The notes beneath the pieces are model-generated. The model searched no databases. It was not told the origin of the DNA and worked only from the letters and a program-made list of their open reading frames with translations. The position numbers and the translations under genes were made by a program. DNA of 64,000 bases from Tubiluchus corallicola (taxonomy: Eukaryota; Priapulida; Priapulimorpha; Priapulimorphida; Tubiluchidae), in the NCBI GenBank assembly GCA_030141605.1, contig JAQGDQ010000207.1, positions 323,026 to 387,025 on the forward strand. Direction: 5' to 3'. Positions 1-11,165 of this stretch are shown in pieces (within the stretch, counting starts at the first letter, position 1; every line of letters starts with the position of its first letter).

Positions 1-35
1 TAATAAATATAGACATTATTCAATTTCAAGGACGG

Positions 36-760
<725 letters not shown>

Positions 761-1062
761 AAAAAATCGAATTTCAAATTTACCGCTGTGGTCGCGCATG
801 AGCTGTCGAACGCGCGTAGTTCGTCAGAAACTAACGCATCTGAATTGAGAGGTACAGTACCTGCATTTGTATAATGCGTTTCCGAAATTCAGGCGCTAGT
901 GCCCGTCTAAGTAGCGAATGGCGAACTGCATATAACAATGAAGAACTAGTGGCACGAATCCGAAATTGTATTTTTGTGGTAATAATTCTTTTATTTTTGA
1001 AAAAATAGTGTGTTCCCTTTCAATATTTTAAAGAATAGATTATTTTGACCTACAGTTTAAGA

Positions 1063-1378
1063 TTGGGTCCGGTTTTGTTTTAAGAAGTAGAGAAAAGTCC
1101 ATAAGATTTGCATCAAGATGCGAAAGATAAATATTGGCGAAAAGTAGTGCAAGTGATGAACCCATAGCAACTGCATCAACTTCCATGAACACCTTACCAT
1201 TAATGACAAAGTAGACATTTTCGAATGAAAGCTCAAGTTCTCTTTTAAAAGAACTACGATCAAATGCAACATCACCAAAAGTTACAGAATCAATATCTTT
1301 GAAGATTTCATCTAGTAAAAGAGACAACATCTCATTAGGTAACATAGGCCCTACGTTTGAACAATAACTGTACATCAA
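1063..1378 (-). mobile_element. Penelope-like reverse transcriptase fragment
   Basis: A minus-strand open stretch contains FVINGKVFMEVDAVAMGSSL followed by FANIYL. In Penelope-like elements the equivalent block is 'F.F.G..Y.Q.DG.AMGSPLGP..ANIF', which spans RT motifs 3 and 4. The fragment covers only about 110 residues. It lacks the YxDD block and the GIY-YIG endonuclease, so it is a dead remnant. It lies upstream of the first KLHL exon in the window. A related RT class with the same motif cannot be excluded. Confidence 0.55.
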
Positions 1379-1700
1379 AGAAAGTAGATTCGTAATTTAC
1401 GTAGTCAAAATCTTTGATATAATGGATGAAACTTGCTCTAATCTTGCTATTATAATTATTTGATCATTTGATTAAGTATTACATAACTTTCCTCCAACCA
1501 GCTTTAAACAGTAAAAATGGGGTTTTTACATTTTCTTATAGTGGATTGTCGGTATATACTTGTTCTGTAGAACTCTGTTGTTCTGTTATTTTAGAACTCT
1601 TTGCGTATTTTAGAATTTTCTAATTTTGAAAATGGTAAGCATGCGCACCGAATATTTGCAGTAACATTGCACACTATTACAATTTGAATTTTGAACCAAA

Positions 1701-1784
1701 AAAGAGGAATTTGCAGTACCCCACACAATTTAAATACCATAACTTTAACATTTCTTGTGTGTGGGGGAATTGCAAACTTTAGCC
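1701..1784. mobile_element. MITE of the telomere-core family, copy 1 (short)
   Basis: The two arms are inverted copies: GGAATTTGCAGTACCCCACA on the left, and on the right TGTGTGGGGGAATTGCAAAC followed by TTTAGCC. They share the TTTRCAATTCCCCCACACA terminus with copies 2173-2335 and 8120-8245. The core here is only a degenerate ATACCATAACTTTAAC. A clean target duplication is not visible. It lies about 90 bp upstream of the KLHL exon at 1874. Confidence 0.6.
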
Positions 1785-1873
1785 CAAAATTGACTGTTCT
1801 TTTCTGTAATTCGACTTCGGATCCCATGCAATTAATTTGCGAAACTGATTTGGATATTGTATAACGCTTTTAG

Positions 1874-4800
1874 GGTGGAACAGCCCGGACAGCAACTACA
1901 TATGTTGACAAAATGAAAGAGATTGTGGTGAATGATGGAGGAGGAAAGGTTACTAGTGTTACCCCAGTATCAACTAAGGCACCAATTGGGGCACCATACA
2001 CGGCACTTAGGCCAACTTCAAGGAATGAGGTCATTGCCATACTTGGAGGAATAAATCCCGACGTACGAGATCCTTCGTAAGTGGCCTTTTTTCTAGAACT
2101 GTTAAAACACTTAAATCAATAATGTACTGATATAGAATGTGCTGATATAGAACGTACTAATATAGTAACATGGAAAGGAGTTTACAATTCCTCACACAAT
2201 TAAAATACCCTAACTCTAACCCTAGCTCCAACTCTAACAGAAACCCTAACCCCAACCCCAACTCTAACACTAAGCCTAACACTAATCCACTTTAGGAACA
2301 AATTTCTTCTGTGTGGGAAATTGTAAACTTTAGCCGTAACATGTTACCAACTGGTTCTTTAAAACGCACCAGAGCTGCTGTAAGCGTACAATGCAACAGT
2401 AAATTGGAGAGCCCTATAATAGTGTGAATTTTTAAGGGATATCCACTATTATCATGCATATAAATTTGCGTAAAACTTAAAGAAGAAAAAGCATTGTTAA
2501 TTAAACTATGCCCCAAAAAACTTATGCCCCATACAAAATCATATTACTTAGCAATACATTTACCTGTTTGAACGACTTATGTAACTAGAAAACTAAACTC
2601 TTAATAATTTTTAAAAAATGTTCGCGCCAATTGATAAAATGTCACTGACTCACCTTCCCAGTGTACACAACTGACTCACCAGAAAACCTATTTTTAATCT
2701 TATTAACAAGATACAGTAATTTAAGGTTGTGCTTAGTTAATGAAGTCCGCGTTATCTTAATTACACAGGAATGCTCTGATAATTTTTGCAAACTGTAGGC
2801 AGTGTTATTTAAGCTTGTTGAAAATGACATCGTCAAAATGGCTGAGCCTAAAGATCATCGCAGAAATTTAAATTTACAATTTTCTACAGCGGTACTACTA
2901 ACTCCTGCCTTATATGCAATCAGAAAACATATAAGTAGTATAAAATTTCAAGAGGAATTTTTAAGCTTTATGTAAGGAAGGGGTTTGTTGTCCTTTAACA
3001 ACAAAATGCACAGTAATGTAGAGAATGTGTAGAAGGCTCTTAAAAGACAAAGATCTTGCCATCAACACCTTATTAGCTAGCAATGATTTTCCGCTTATGT
3101 TCCAAAATTGTTCCTGATTTGCACTCAGTTTTTGCAACAATGGCGTCGAATTCGAATGACCTGACTTTGGTCAATCACGAACAGACGTGGTTTATGGAAC
3201 AGGACATGCAATGACTTGAATTGAACTGCATTATATAGGCGTGCAAGGTGGGGAGTCGGGGGGGGGGGTGCAGCGTTGCTAAGCATTTTCAGGACAAAAG
3301 CTCGTTATTTTCAGGGTGAATAATTCTGCTATAAAATTTGAAAATTTAAGATTTCAATATTCAAAAATTGCTTACGTAGGTACTGCATTACTTCTTTCTA
3401 GTGATTACAGTTAAAGTGCTTCTTGTACATCGAATTGTTTTAAACTTTTAAAATTTTAAAGTTAACAATAGTGCCCGCTATTAATTTTAGTTCTCATAAA
3501 TTCTTTACACACTTTTTAAATACATGTCTATCATAGTAGTGAGTGAAAAGAACTTTAAAAACACATTGAAGACAATATCATAATGATTAAAATATTAAAA
3601 AATATATTTTCATCTACTTGTGTTTAGACCTATAAGTATATAGGTCTGTAGAAGTATATAAGTATATAGACGTGAGCATTATAGACCTATAATTGTAAAT
3701 ATTTTTTCTATACAGTTTCGTCAGTCTATTCCCTACATAATTGTGCAGTCCGCTGTTTGCACTTATTTCGAAATCACTCAAACGAAATCAAACAAAACGG
3801 CACCTTGGAAAATTTTCAGGGCACATTCCTTCTGCCCCTTTGTGAAACTTCCCATACGTCTTCGGTAGTACATGAATAGCAGTTGCTTTAAGAATGATTG
3901 AGTTAGTGTATAGATTTCAGCAAGTGTAAATCTCCTTGCCGCTCAAACTCAATGAGTGTTTGCAAGCACTCTTGAGCAACAGCTTTAAAATTAAGTAATT
4001 TACTAACATGCAAGAATAACAGTGTTTTTTTGTGATTAACAGTTAGTAGACAGTTACAAATTTCAAAACCTAGAACAAATTACAAAAAGCTACCTTGTGA
4101 TACTCGGGAATCGTTCTATATAATGAATTGGATGCATAATGAAAACGCTAAAATTTAAAGCTGTACTTAGAAATTTGGCTAAAAGTGAATTTAATGAACA
4201 AATTTTATCCTTATATTAGACTTTTTAACTATTAGTACGTCTACAATTTAAATATTTATATAACCTATCATTTATAATTATATTCGTTTCTTATTGTTAA
4301 CTTGAATGTCTGGACTTAATTATCATTGTTTTATTAAGTGAAATCTAACAAATAATATTTTAATATTGTAAATTACTATCAAGGAAATTGTACCACCCGT
4401 TATGTCAGTATGATTTACTTGAACGTGTAAAGTTAAATTCTTTTGTTAACTCTTTTAATGCATAGTAGACTATTGTAATTGCTATTTTGTAACTGCTATT
4501 TGATTTATTGTCTTGTTTTCTATATTTTTGCTGTAACTAACATCTTGGGCCTTTATGGAAACGATACTCGTATGTAACTATTTTAAAAGTGAGCAAGCAA
4601 AAATAAATTCTTACTTTAACTCTTACTGTAAATCTGAACTGATTCAGATCAAAATCCGCGAGCATGACCGCGTTTATCACTTTATTGTGCCTTGTCCAGT
4701 GTGGATTATCTCCCGTCTAAAAGTTGCAGCTGATGTGACTAACCAGTGTGCACAGCGCTCGTGACTAATTGTCATTGACTATGCCTGGTACGGTGCAGTT

Positions 4801-7800
4801 TAGGCTATTCCCAGCTATTTTAGCCATACCGCTCTCCAGGATACTACACCAGGTGTCGACCCTTGAAGTATAGTGACTCTAGAGCCTAGATACTATAGTT
4901 CTGGGGTAATTCAATATTATGACTTGTGTTATAACTCGATGTCAAACAATTAATTCGCGGATTAAAAAAAAATGCACATGTGGGTTACCTTAGACACGCG
5001 CTGCTCGCATACAAAAAACAACAGTAACTTCTTGGATTGTCATATCTACAGCATGCAGTGTGTCCAATGCTGTATAATGCTTAATATGTGTAACTCAAAA
5101 TGCTTTATATGTGTATCCTCAACTTATGCTGTCCTCCGATCTCGCTAACAACGACTTTGACATGGAATCACTGGACTAACCGCCACTCCTCTTTTTCCTT
5201 TCAGTGAAGCAGGCAGACATTTTTGGACGTACGATCCATGTAACAATGCATGGAAACGCAAAGGAAATATGCCTGAAGCGCTCGCGTACCATGCAGTCAC
5301 ATCCCTAAACTCATGCATGTACGTCGCAGGTTAGTGAATGCACTTATAAATAAACTCTGAATCAGAGTTTGAACTGGTTCACAGTTTTAACGTTTAAAAT
5401 TAGTACATTTAGTGACAGCATTACGCTTATCGGTGTGGCGCAATAATATGGGTACTGGCTAGATTAGACCTATGAATTATGTCTACTTATATTGCTCAAA
5501 TAATTATTATACAAAACATTACTTCCGTCCTTCATTAACCAAATTGGTTAAAACACTTTGACAAGAAGCGTAGAATTATCAGCATTACAGCCTTTTGTGG
5601 AACTAGCCCGTTAAACACAACTAGTACCTATTGTCTATTAGCTAAATTGATAGTATTTTCAAATGAAATAGAGAACGACTGTAAAATAAGCTTTTATTAA
5701 ATTAGTTAGCTTACTAATAAATTCGTGGAGGTCGCTGTAAGCAGCGATTCAATTTATAACCTAATGAACTTATCATGTCCTGTATCCAATGCCGTATTAG
5801 GGCATGGGCTTTATGGCCTGCAGCCAGCTGAGGGGCCTCCAGAAATTAAATGAAATTAATTTACCCTGAAAAGATCACCACAGCACGAGAGTAGAAGTAT
5901 GCTGAATTATCTGTTTAAAAAGAGCTCAATTAATTAATATACTGTAAATAATACACTGCAATTGTTTTCTTGTCTCAGTGATACATATTAAAAATCAGTC
6001 ATTTATTTATTGTAATTTGTCCGTAATATATCTAATATTTCGAAGACGTATTTTTATTTTATAAATATCAGAATATCTCTCCCTTTTTTGTTGTATTAGA
6101 CTTGCTTTAGTAGAAGTTGAAAAAACTGATTTGATGAATCCAACATCCATGCATGTGTTAATTGTCTTAGGGAGTCGGATCCTCGAATTATCTGTAGCCT
6201 AGGGGCCTATAAAGTCAAAACACCCCTCAGTTCTGCTATTCATTCTCTTTATACGTTCATGCTTACAGTTAAGATTAGTTGCAAATTCTTACTGAAAAGC
6301 TTGTAAAAATGATATAAAATTTTTAGGAGGCATTAGAATCATCAACGGACAGACGACAAATTTTGAACCGGTTCAAATGGCTTTCGAATACAACTCGATG
6401 ACAGACACATGGCGAACAATTGCTCCCATGATATACCGTCGCATGCATCACGAACTGGTTCCATATAAGGACAAAATTTACGCCATCGGCGGCCAGAATG
6501 AAAAGGGCAGGTGGGTAGGCCTAATAAGCCTTTTCACAGTTCCAGTGAATGATAATGCTCCTGAAAAAGTCAAAGATTAAGTGTGCCAGATAACGAATTT
6601 GTCTACACTTAACAACGCCTCGCAGCCCATGTATTTTTATACTAACAGTTTTAACTGCTAGCTAGAACATTACCTAGTTCATTTTTTCTTATTCCCAAGC
6701 AACATTCTGTTAGTAAATCACTCTACATTGCACAGACTAATGCATAATTAAGTAAAGCACCATGTAAAATATCAAAGAAATGGCATGGCAACTGAACTTA
6801 CTGAATTGATGGGACATACGGTTTTGCTTTATACACATGATGGTTGTAGTTAAGACGCGTTACTGGGGTACAGTTAACCTTTGACCTACAGCAACTGTGC
6901 ATGCGCACAACGAAACTGTGAAAAGGCTTATTATACTAATATCATTCATTTTATTTACCCACACTAAATTTGTAATCATACAGAAACTTGATGGTACCAG
7001 TGACGGCTCGTAGCTATTAGTGGAGGTGCGGCAAAATTAAAAAAATTTTAGGCATTGTTTTAATACTGTGTAAAACGAAATAAACATATGTAATTATACT
7101 GTTGTAATTGTAATTTTAAACAAACAAATGAATTTCAACATGACCTTGATAAACTCCTAAACTATTGTTTTCTTACATTAAACTAAAAAATATTGTTTTC
7201 TTACGAATAGCCTAAATTGTCGCAGTTCGAGAATATGCCGATACACGGCTTTTAAACACGTGACATCTGACAACACGTGCTGCATTGAGCGACAGTACTC
7301 TTTCAACTTAAAATACAGCGTCTTATCTCAGACATGTGCACATGGCCGCATGTGCGGACAGCAGCCAAACACCGCATTGCTTGGGCTGTGAAGCAAATTG
7401 TACTTCCCTCAGGTGCTCCGGTTCCACACAAGTATAAAGAATGAACGAAAGAAAAAAGATTATTCTGTTGAATATTATCAATAATATTGAGTGAAAACAG
7501 GGGGTGCTGCAGTACCACAGGGCCTATACACGAGCCACAACTGGATGGCACTAATACAGAATTAATTGAATTTGGAAGCCAAACTTTTAAAAACAGGAAA
7601 GTGAAAATGTTAGAACGCAGCCTGGCCTTGAACCAGGAACGGTCTACTGACTCCACTTACATGACAGTTGTCATAACCACAAGAGTACTGCATTCCCTTG
7701 CGATCATACTTTATCCTTTATAGTTAGCAACAAGTTTCAGCATTTCCAAAGTAGGCTGCTCACACCACAGTGATTCTAATTAGACTGATTTAATTCTGAT

Positions 7801-10800
7801 TATTTTTGAGCCTGAATTTTGCTTTGCTTTCTAACAAAATGGCTCTTTGTAAAACACTCAGGTCGACAGGCTGATATCTCTTTTGCTTTCTTCGACACTG
7901 AGAAGACAGAACTGTTAAACTGTAACTGCACAACAATATTTGAATTTTATTGTCTTTATGCAGATTTTTCCATTTATGACAGAACTGCTTTGCATTTTTT
8001 TTGTAAATTCAAAAGATCTATTTAAAATGTCTAATATTCAATTATGTAACGTGTAATTTATATTAAACATTGTCACGGTATCTTTATTTTTTTACTTTCA
8101 ATTTCAACTTTAAATTTGCGGCTAAAATTTACAATTTCTCACACACAAGAAATTAGTTCGTGAAGCGGATTAGGATGAGAATTAGGATTAGGTTAGGGTT
8201 AGGGTAGGATATTTAAATTGTGTGGGGGAATAGTAAACCCCTTCGAAATTTTCATTTCTAGAATGGTAGCGCCGGTGGAACACTTCAGCCCAGCAACCAA
8301 TTCCTGGGAAGAGATTACTGACCTACCCAACCCGCGGATCGGTATCGCAGCTGCTGTTTACAGGGGGAAGATTTATTGTGTGGGTGGGTTAGGCGAGCCT
8401 CTCCCTAATGGGACCGTGCCAATTCTGTCTCACGTGGAGGCACTGAATCCGCTAATAAACAGGTAAAGTTGTGAATCTGTTTGACTTGCCCCAAAATTAT
8501 GTGTAAGAACAATTGAATGTTTCAAATTAAGTCATACATTAGCTACTTACTAACTAACTAACTAATTCACTCACTCAATCACTCACTTACCTACTTTCCA
8601 GCCTACATACTTACTAACTAAATTACTTACTTGCTTGCTTGCTTACTTACTTACTTACTTACTTAAAAATTGCTTACTTGCTTAATTATACTTGCTTTGT
8701 TGTTGTTTGTTTGCTTGCTTACTTATTCTTTCTTGCTTATTCCCTCACTGCCCTTTCTTCTGCACTACTAATGATGACGTCTACCTCATTTGTAATTGTT
8801 GATTTGTTGCATTATGTGCTTGAGAGAAGAAAAATATATTGTCTATGTTTACATGTTGGTTCCTTACTTTGCTGACCTATTGTAATGGTTTTAGCTTATA
8901 ACATCGCAGCGCCATCTAGTGTGAAGTTCATCTGTATCACTTCAAATGAATCTACTAATCTTGAATATATAGCTCAGCTTTTCTGCTGGCCATCCTTCCA
9001 AAATTATTTTGAGTTAATTCAATTAGTTGAGCCTGGCACCGGGTTAACCTGGTTGGGTTAGCAATAATTCAGGCGCGCCATTGGTTAAAATGAGCCCAGC
9101 AATACAGCAACTTAACTTCTGTACAGGTCGCTGTAATCAAGTTGCTGCAGTCAGTACGTAATTTGAAATATTTCTCAACCTAGAAACGGGGAAAACAAAT
9201 TCTTAAAATAAAAATGACAGCCAGCGCTAACTTAAGAAAAGACATACATGCCTTTTACTCTGACGCAACATCTGCAACGTTTCGACTCAGTTAACGTCAT
9301 GTTCACACTACAATCACCTAATTAGAATACAGTGCGAAAAATATACAAAAATCCACACTGTGAAAAGTTCGTTAGTGAAAAATTCAAGCATTAAGTTACT
9401 AAGCTATCTTTTGGATTTGTATAACCCGATATCTAAATTTACTATTTTTTTATTTGTCTTGTTTGTTCATCACAGTGTCGATTATTGTATATATTTTTAC
9501 ATTGTGTTTTTATTTAGGTGATTGTTGTGTGAACATGACATTAACTGTATCGAAACGTTGCAGATGTTGTTTCTGCATAAAAGCCATGTCTTCTCTTAAG
9601 TGGGGGCTGGCTGTCATTTTTATTTTCATTTCTTACTCTTTGTGCACAAACAGTATACAATTGAAGTGTGAATCTAATATTGGATATAAAAAAACTGTAG
9701 ACCAATGTTGTTATAAAACTCTTGATTACTGATTGTTTAGGTGGGAAGTTATGAAACCGTTAGACACATGTAGATGTTGGGCTTCATTATGCGAAGCTGA
9801 AGGTAACTTGTACTTAGTAGGTGGATCCTCCAAAGTATGTGGTGACAAACCAGCTGCTGTGGATAATCTGGACACTATTGACATCTACAAAGAACTGGAG
9901 GATCGTTGGGAGTATAAAACTTCAATGTCTCGTGCTAGATGGCGCAGCTTAGCAAAAAGTATAGGCAAGTGTTCTTAGCTGATTTTGTTGTTTGAGGCTT
10001 TGGCTACTAGGAAATGATACTCACTTAAAATGTTTTGTAGTGCCTTTGCATCTGAGTAAGTGTGGGCTCTGGTGATGTTTAATAAACCTTTTCGCAGTTC
10101 CAACTGTTGTTCCATGCATTTGTCCTCACTTGACAACGCCTCGCACTCCATGCTGTTGTAATAGTAACAGTTCTGACATGTTTTAACAGCTAGCTAGAAT
10201 CTTACCTACTTCATTTTTCTTGTTGCTAAGCAAGATCCTAAGTAAATCACTCTACGAATAGACTAATGCATAATTAAGCAAAGTCCACGTAAAACACCTG
10301 AAGTATCTAAACTGATGTGGCAAATGGCTTTGCCTTACACACGCTAGATGATGGCTGTAGTTAAGATGCGTTACTGTGGTACACTTAACCTTTGACTTAC
10401 AGCAACTGCTTATTGTGAGCACATCAGTAAAACATTTGGATTGTGGAACTGCCTTTCTGTCCACGTAACACTTCTGAAGTTACTGAACTGATGTGGCAGA
10501 CGCTGATCTGATGCTTTAATGGAGTGTATTCACATTCATTTATCATGCCTGGTAACATTCATAATTAATGTATTGCGAATTTTAAATGTCAAACTAATTT
10601 TTATTAATTAGTATGTAGGCACTACTGCAACGCCATCTATGCATCAGAAACGACCTATAATGTAGATAAAAAAAGCTTTAATATAAAGCATTTTTGTGCA
10701 GATGACCGTATATTCGTGTTTGGAGGCACAGCACAGGAGGCCAGCAACACAATCGAACTGGACGTGGAATGTTATGACGTGGAGACGGATAATTGGCTAA

Positions 10801-10883
10801 AAGATGTTGCTCGCCTCCCGGAACCGGCCATAGGAATGAAGGCATGCATGCACAGGGTCCAACCGAACCAGCCAGTCAAATAA
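1874..10883 (+). CDS. Kelch-like (KLHL) protein, C-terminal six kelch repeats, 6 exons
   Basis: Exons: 1874-2076, 5205-5329, 6327-6510, 8262-8462, 9741-9964 and 10702-10883 (stop TAA 10881). Junction phases agree throughout and give 372 residues. Six kelch blades are visible through their hydrophobic-GG strands: VIAILGG, MYVAGG, KIYAIGG, KIYCVGG, NLYLVGG and RIFVFGG, each followed by the usual Tyr/Trp spaced residues (FWTYDP..AW, FEYNSMTDTW, DVETDNW). This is a complete propeller. In KLHL proteins it binds substrates for a CUL3 ubiquitin ligase through an N-terminal BTB-BACK half. That half is absent here and should lie left of the window, since exon 1874 opens in phase 0 without a start codon. 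Intron 5 uses a GC donor (AG|GCAAGT at 9965). The KLHL subtype was not assigned. Confidence 0.9.
2173..2335. mobile_element. MITE with telomere-like core, copy 2, 8-bp TSD
   Basis: The inverted arms GAGTTTACAATTCCTCACAC and GTGTGGGAAATTGTAAACTT flank about 75 bp of CTAACC/CCAACC/CTAACT variants. An exact 8-bp direct repeat, GTAACATG, borders the element at 2165-2172 and 2336-2343. The TSD length suggests mobilisation by a hAT-type transposase. It lies inside KLHL intron 2077-5204. Confidence 0.85.
2344..5204. other. Remainder of KLHL intron, no exon seen
   Basis: No coding exon with kelch character is visible. The stretch has a G run at 3259-3269 and a weak LINE-like tail near 4140-4420. A short Met-initiated open frame at 3140-3214 has no recognisable content. 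The acceptor at 5201-5204 has a strong pyrimidine tract (CTCCTCTTTTTCCTTTCAG). Confidence 0.6.
6524..6931. mobile_element. MITE with TIR ATAAGCCTTTTCACAGTT, TA-flanked
   Basis: The left end ATAAGCCTTTTCACAGTT is mirrored by AACTGTGAAAAGGCTTAT on the right, and TA dinucleotides flank both ends (6522-6523, 6932-6933). This is the footprint of a Tc1/mariner-type element. It starts 13 bp after the KLHL exon ending at 6510. A diverged relative lies at 10082. No transposase is encoded. Confidence 0.8.
6998..7543. mobile_element. hAT-like MITE with 8-bp TSD GATGGYAC
   Basis: The termini CAGTGACGGCTCGTAGC (left) and CACGAGCCACAACTG (right) are inverted copies. Flanking 8-mers are GATGGTAC (6990-6997) and GATGGCAC (7544-7551), one mismatch. 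A CAGTG-type end with an 8-bp TSD fits hAT. It is non-autonomous, 546 bp, in the KLHL intron 6511-8261. Confidence 0.85.
7600..7715 (-). mobile_element. Possible tRNA-derived SINE fragment
   Basis: On the minus strand the sequence has a B-box-like GGTTCAAGGCC within CCTGGTTCAAGGCCAGG. A weak A-box-like TGTGGTTATGAC lies about 45 bp upstream. No cloverleaf is apparent. Confidence 0.3.
8120..8245. mobile_element. MITE with telomere-like core, copy 3, abutting an exon
   Basis: The left arm GGCTAAAATTTACAATTTCT and the right arm TGTGGGGGAATAGTAAACCC flank a core AGGATTAGGTTAGGGTTAGG. Flanking 8-mers AAATTTGC (8112-8119) and AAATTTTC (8246-8253) differ at one base. The element ends 16 bp before the KLHL exon at 8262, so the branch region of that intron probably lies in MITE sequence. 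Confidence 0.8.
8540..8740. repeat. Degenerate tetranucleotide repeat (ACTA/CTTA)
   Basis: A run of ACTAACT, ACTCACTC, CTTACTTA and CTTGCTTG units just downstream of the KLHL exon ending at 8462. Confidence 0.9.
9205..9630. mobile_element. Foldback element with ~165-bp inverted arms
   Basis: The left arm (9205-9370) contains AAAATGACAGCCAGCGC, CATCTGCAACGTTTCGA, TCATGTTCACAC and CAATCACCTAA. The right arm (about 9455-9630) contains their reverse complements in reverse order. The two arms are strongly similar along their length. A related, partly truncated copy is at 19221-19515. No coding potential is evident. It sits in the KLHL intron 8463-9740. Confidence 0.8.
10082..10500. mobile_element. 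Diverged copy of the 6524 MITE
   Basis: It starts with TA-ATAAACCTTTTCGCAGTTCC. It then shares, in order, ACAACGCCTCGCA, AACAGCTAGCTAGAA, AAATCACTCTAC, ACTAATGCATAATTAAG and ACCTTTGACTTACAGCAACTG with 6524-6931. The right terminus is disrupted by a local partial duplication (CACGTAA..CTGAAGT..CTGATGTGGCA occurs twice). Confidence 0.7.
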
Positions 10884-11165
10884 TGTACAACCTGTCGATT
10901 TTCCAACAGCATCTGATGTGCAAAACCATATTGTCATGTCCTGCATCTTCGAACAAAAACTGCCAATCAAAGACTTTGTAAAATTGTTATTGTAGAAAAG
11001 TATTAATTTTTGAGTTAAGGGTATAAAATAACCGTTGTAATGTACTTTTCAAATATGAACAGTCTCATCAGTTATCTTACATATGAAAAAATACTGAACA
11101 ACAGTGAAAAAACAAAAGCTAAGAAAGCAGTTGTTAACCATAAATAAAATTTTAACACTTTATTT
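10884..11165 (+). other. KLHL 3' UTR with polyadenylation signal
   Basis: AATAAA at 11143-11148, about 260 bp after the stop codon at 10881, is a plausible poly(A) signal. A minus-strand AATAAA occupies 11159-11164, so transcripts of the convergent SLC6 gene could end in the same spot. Confidence 0.55.

Noticed and set aside
3140-3214. Short ATG-initiated frame in the first KLHL intron
   Set aside because: Only about 24 codons, no splice link in phase to the gene and no recognisable motif.
9454-9732. 92-residue plus-strand open frame upstream of a KLHL exon
   Set aside because: It lies in the right arm of the foldback element and the intron; the exon begins only at the acceptor 9740.
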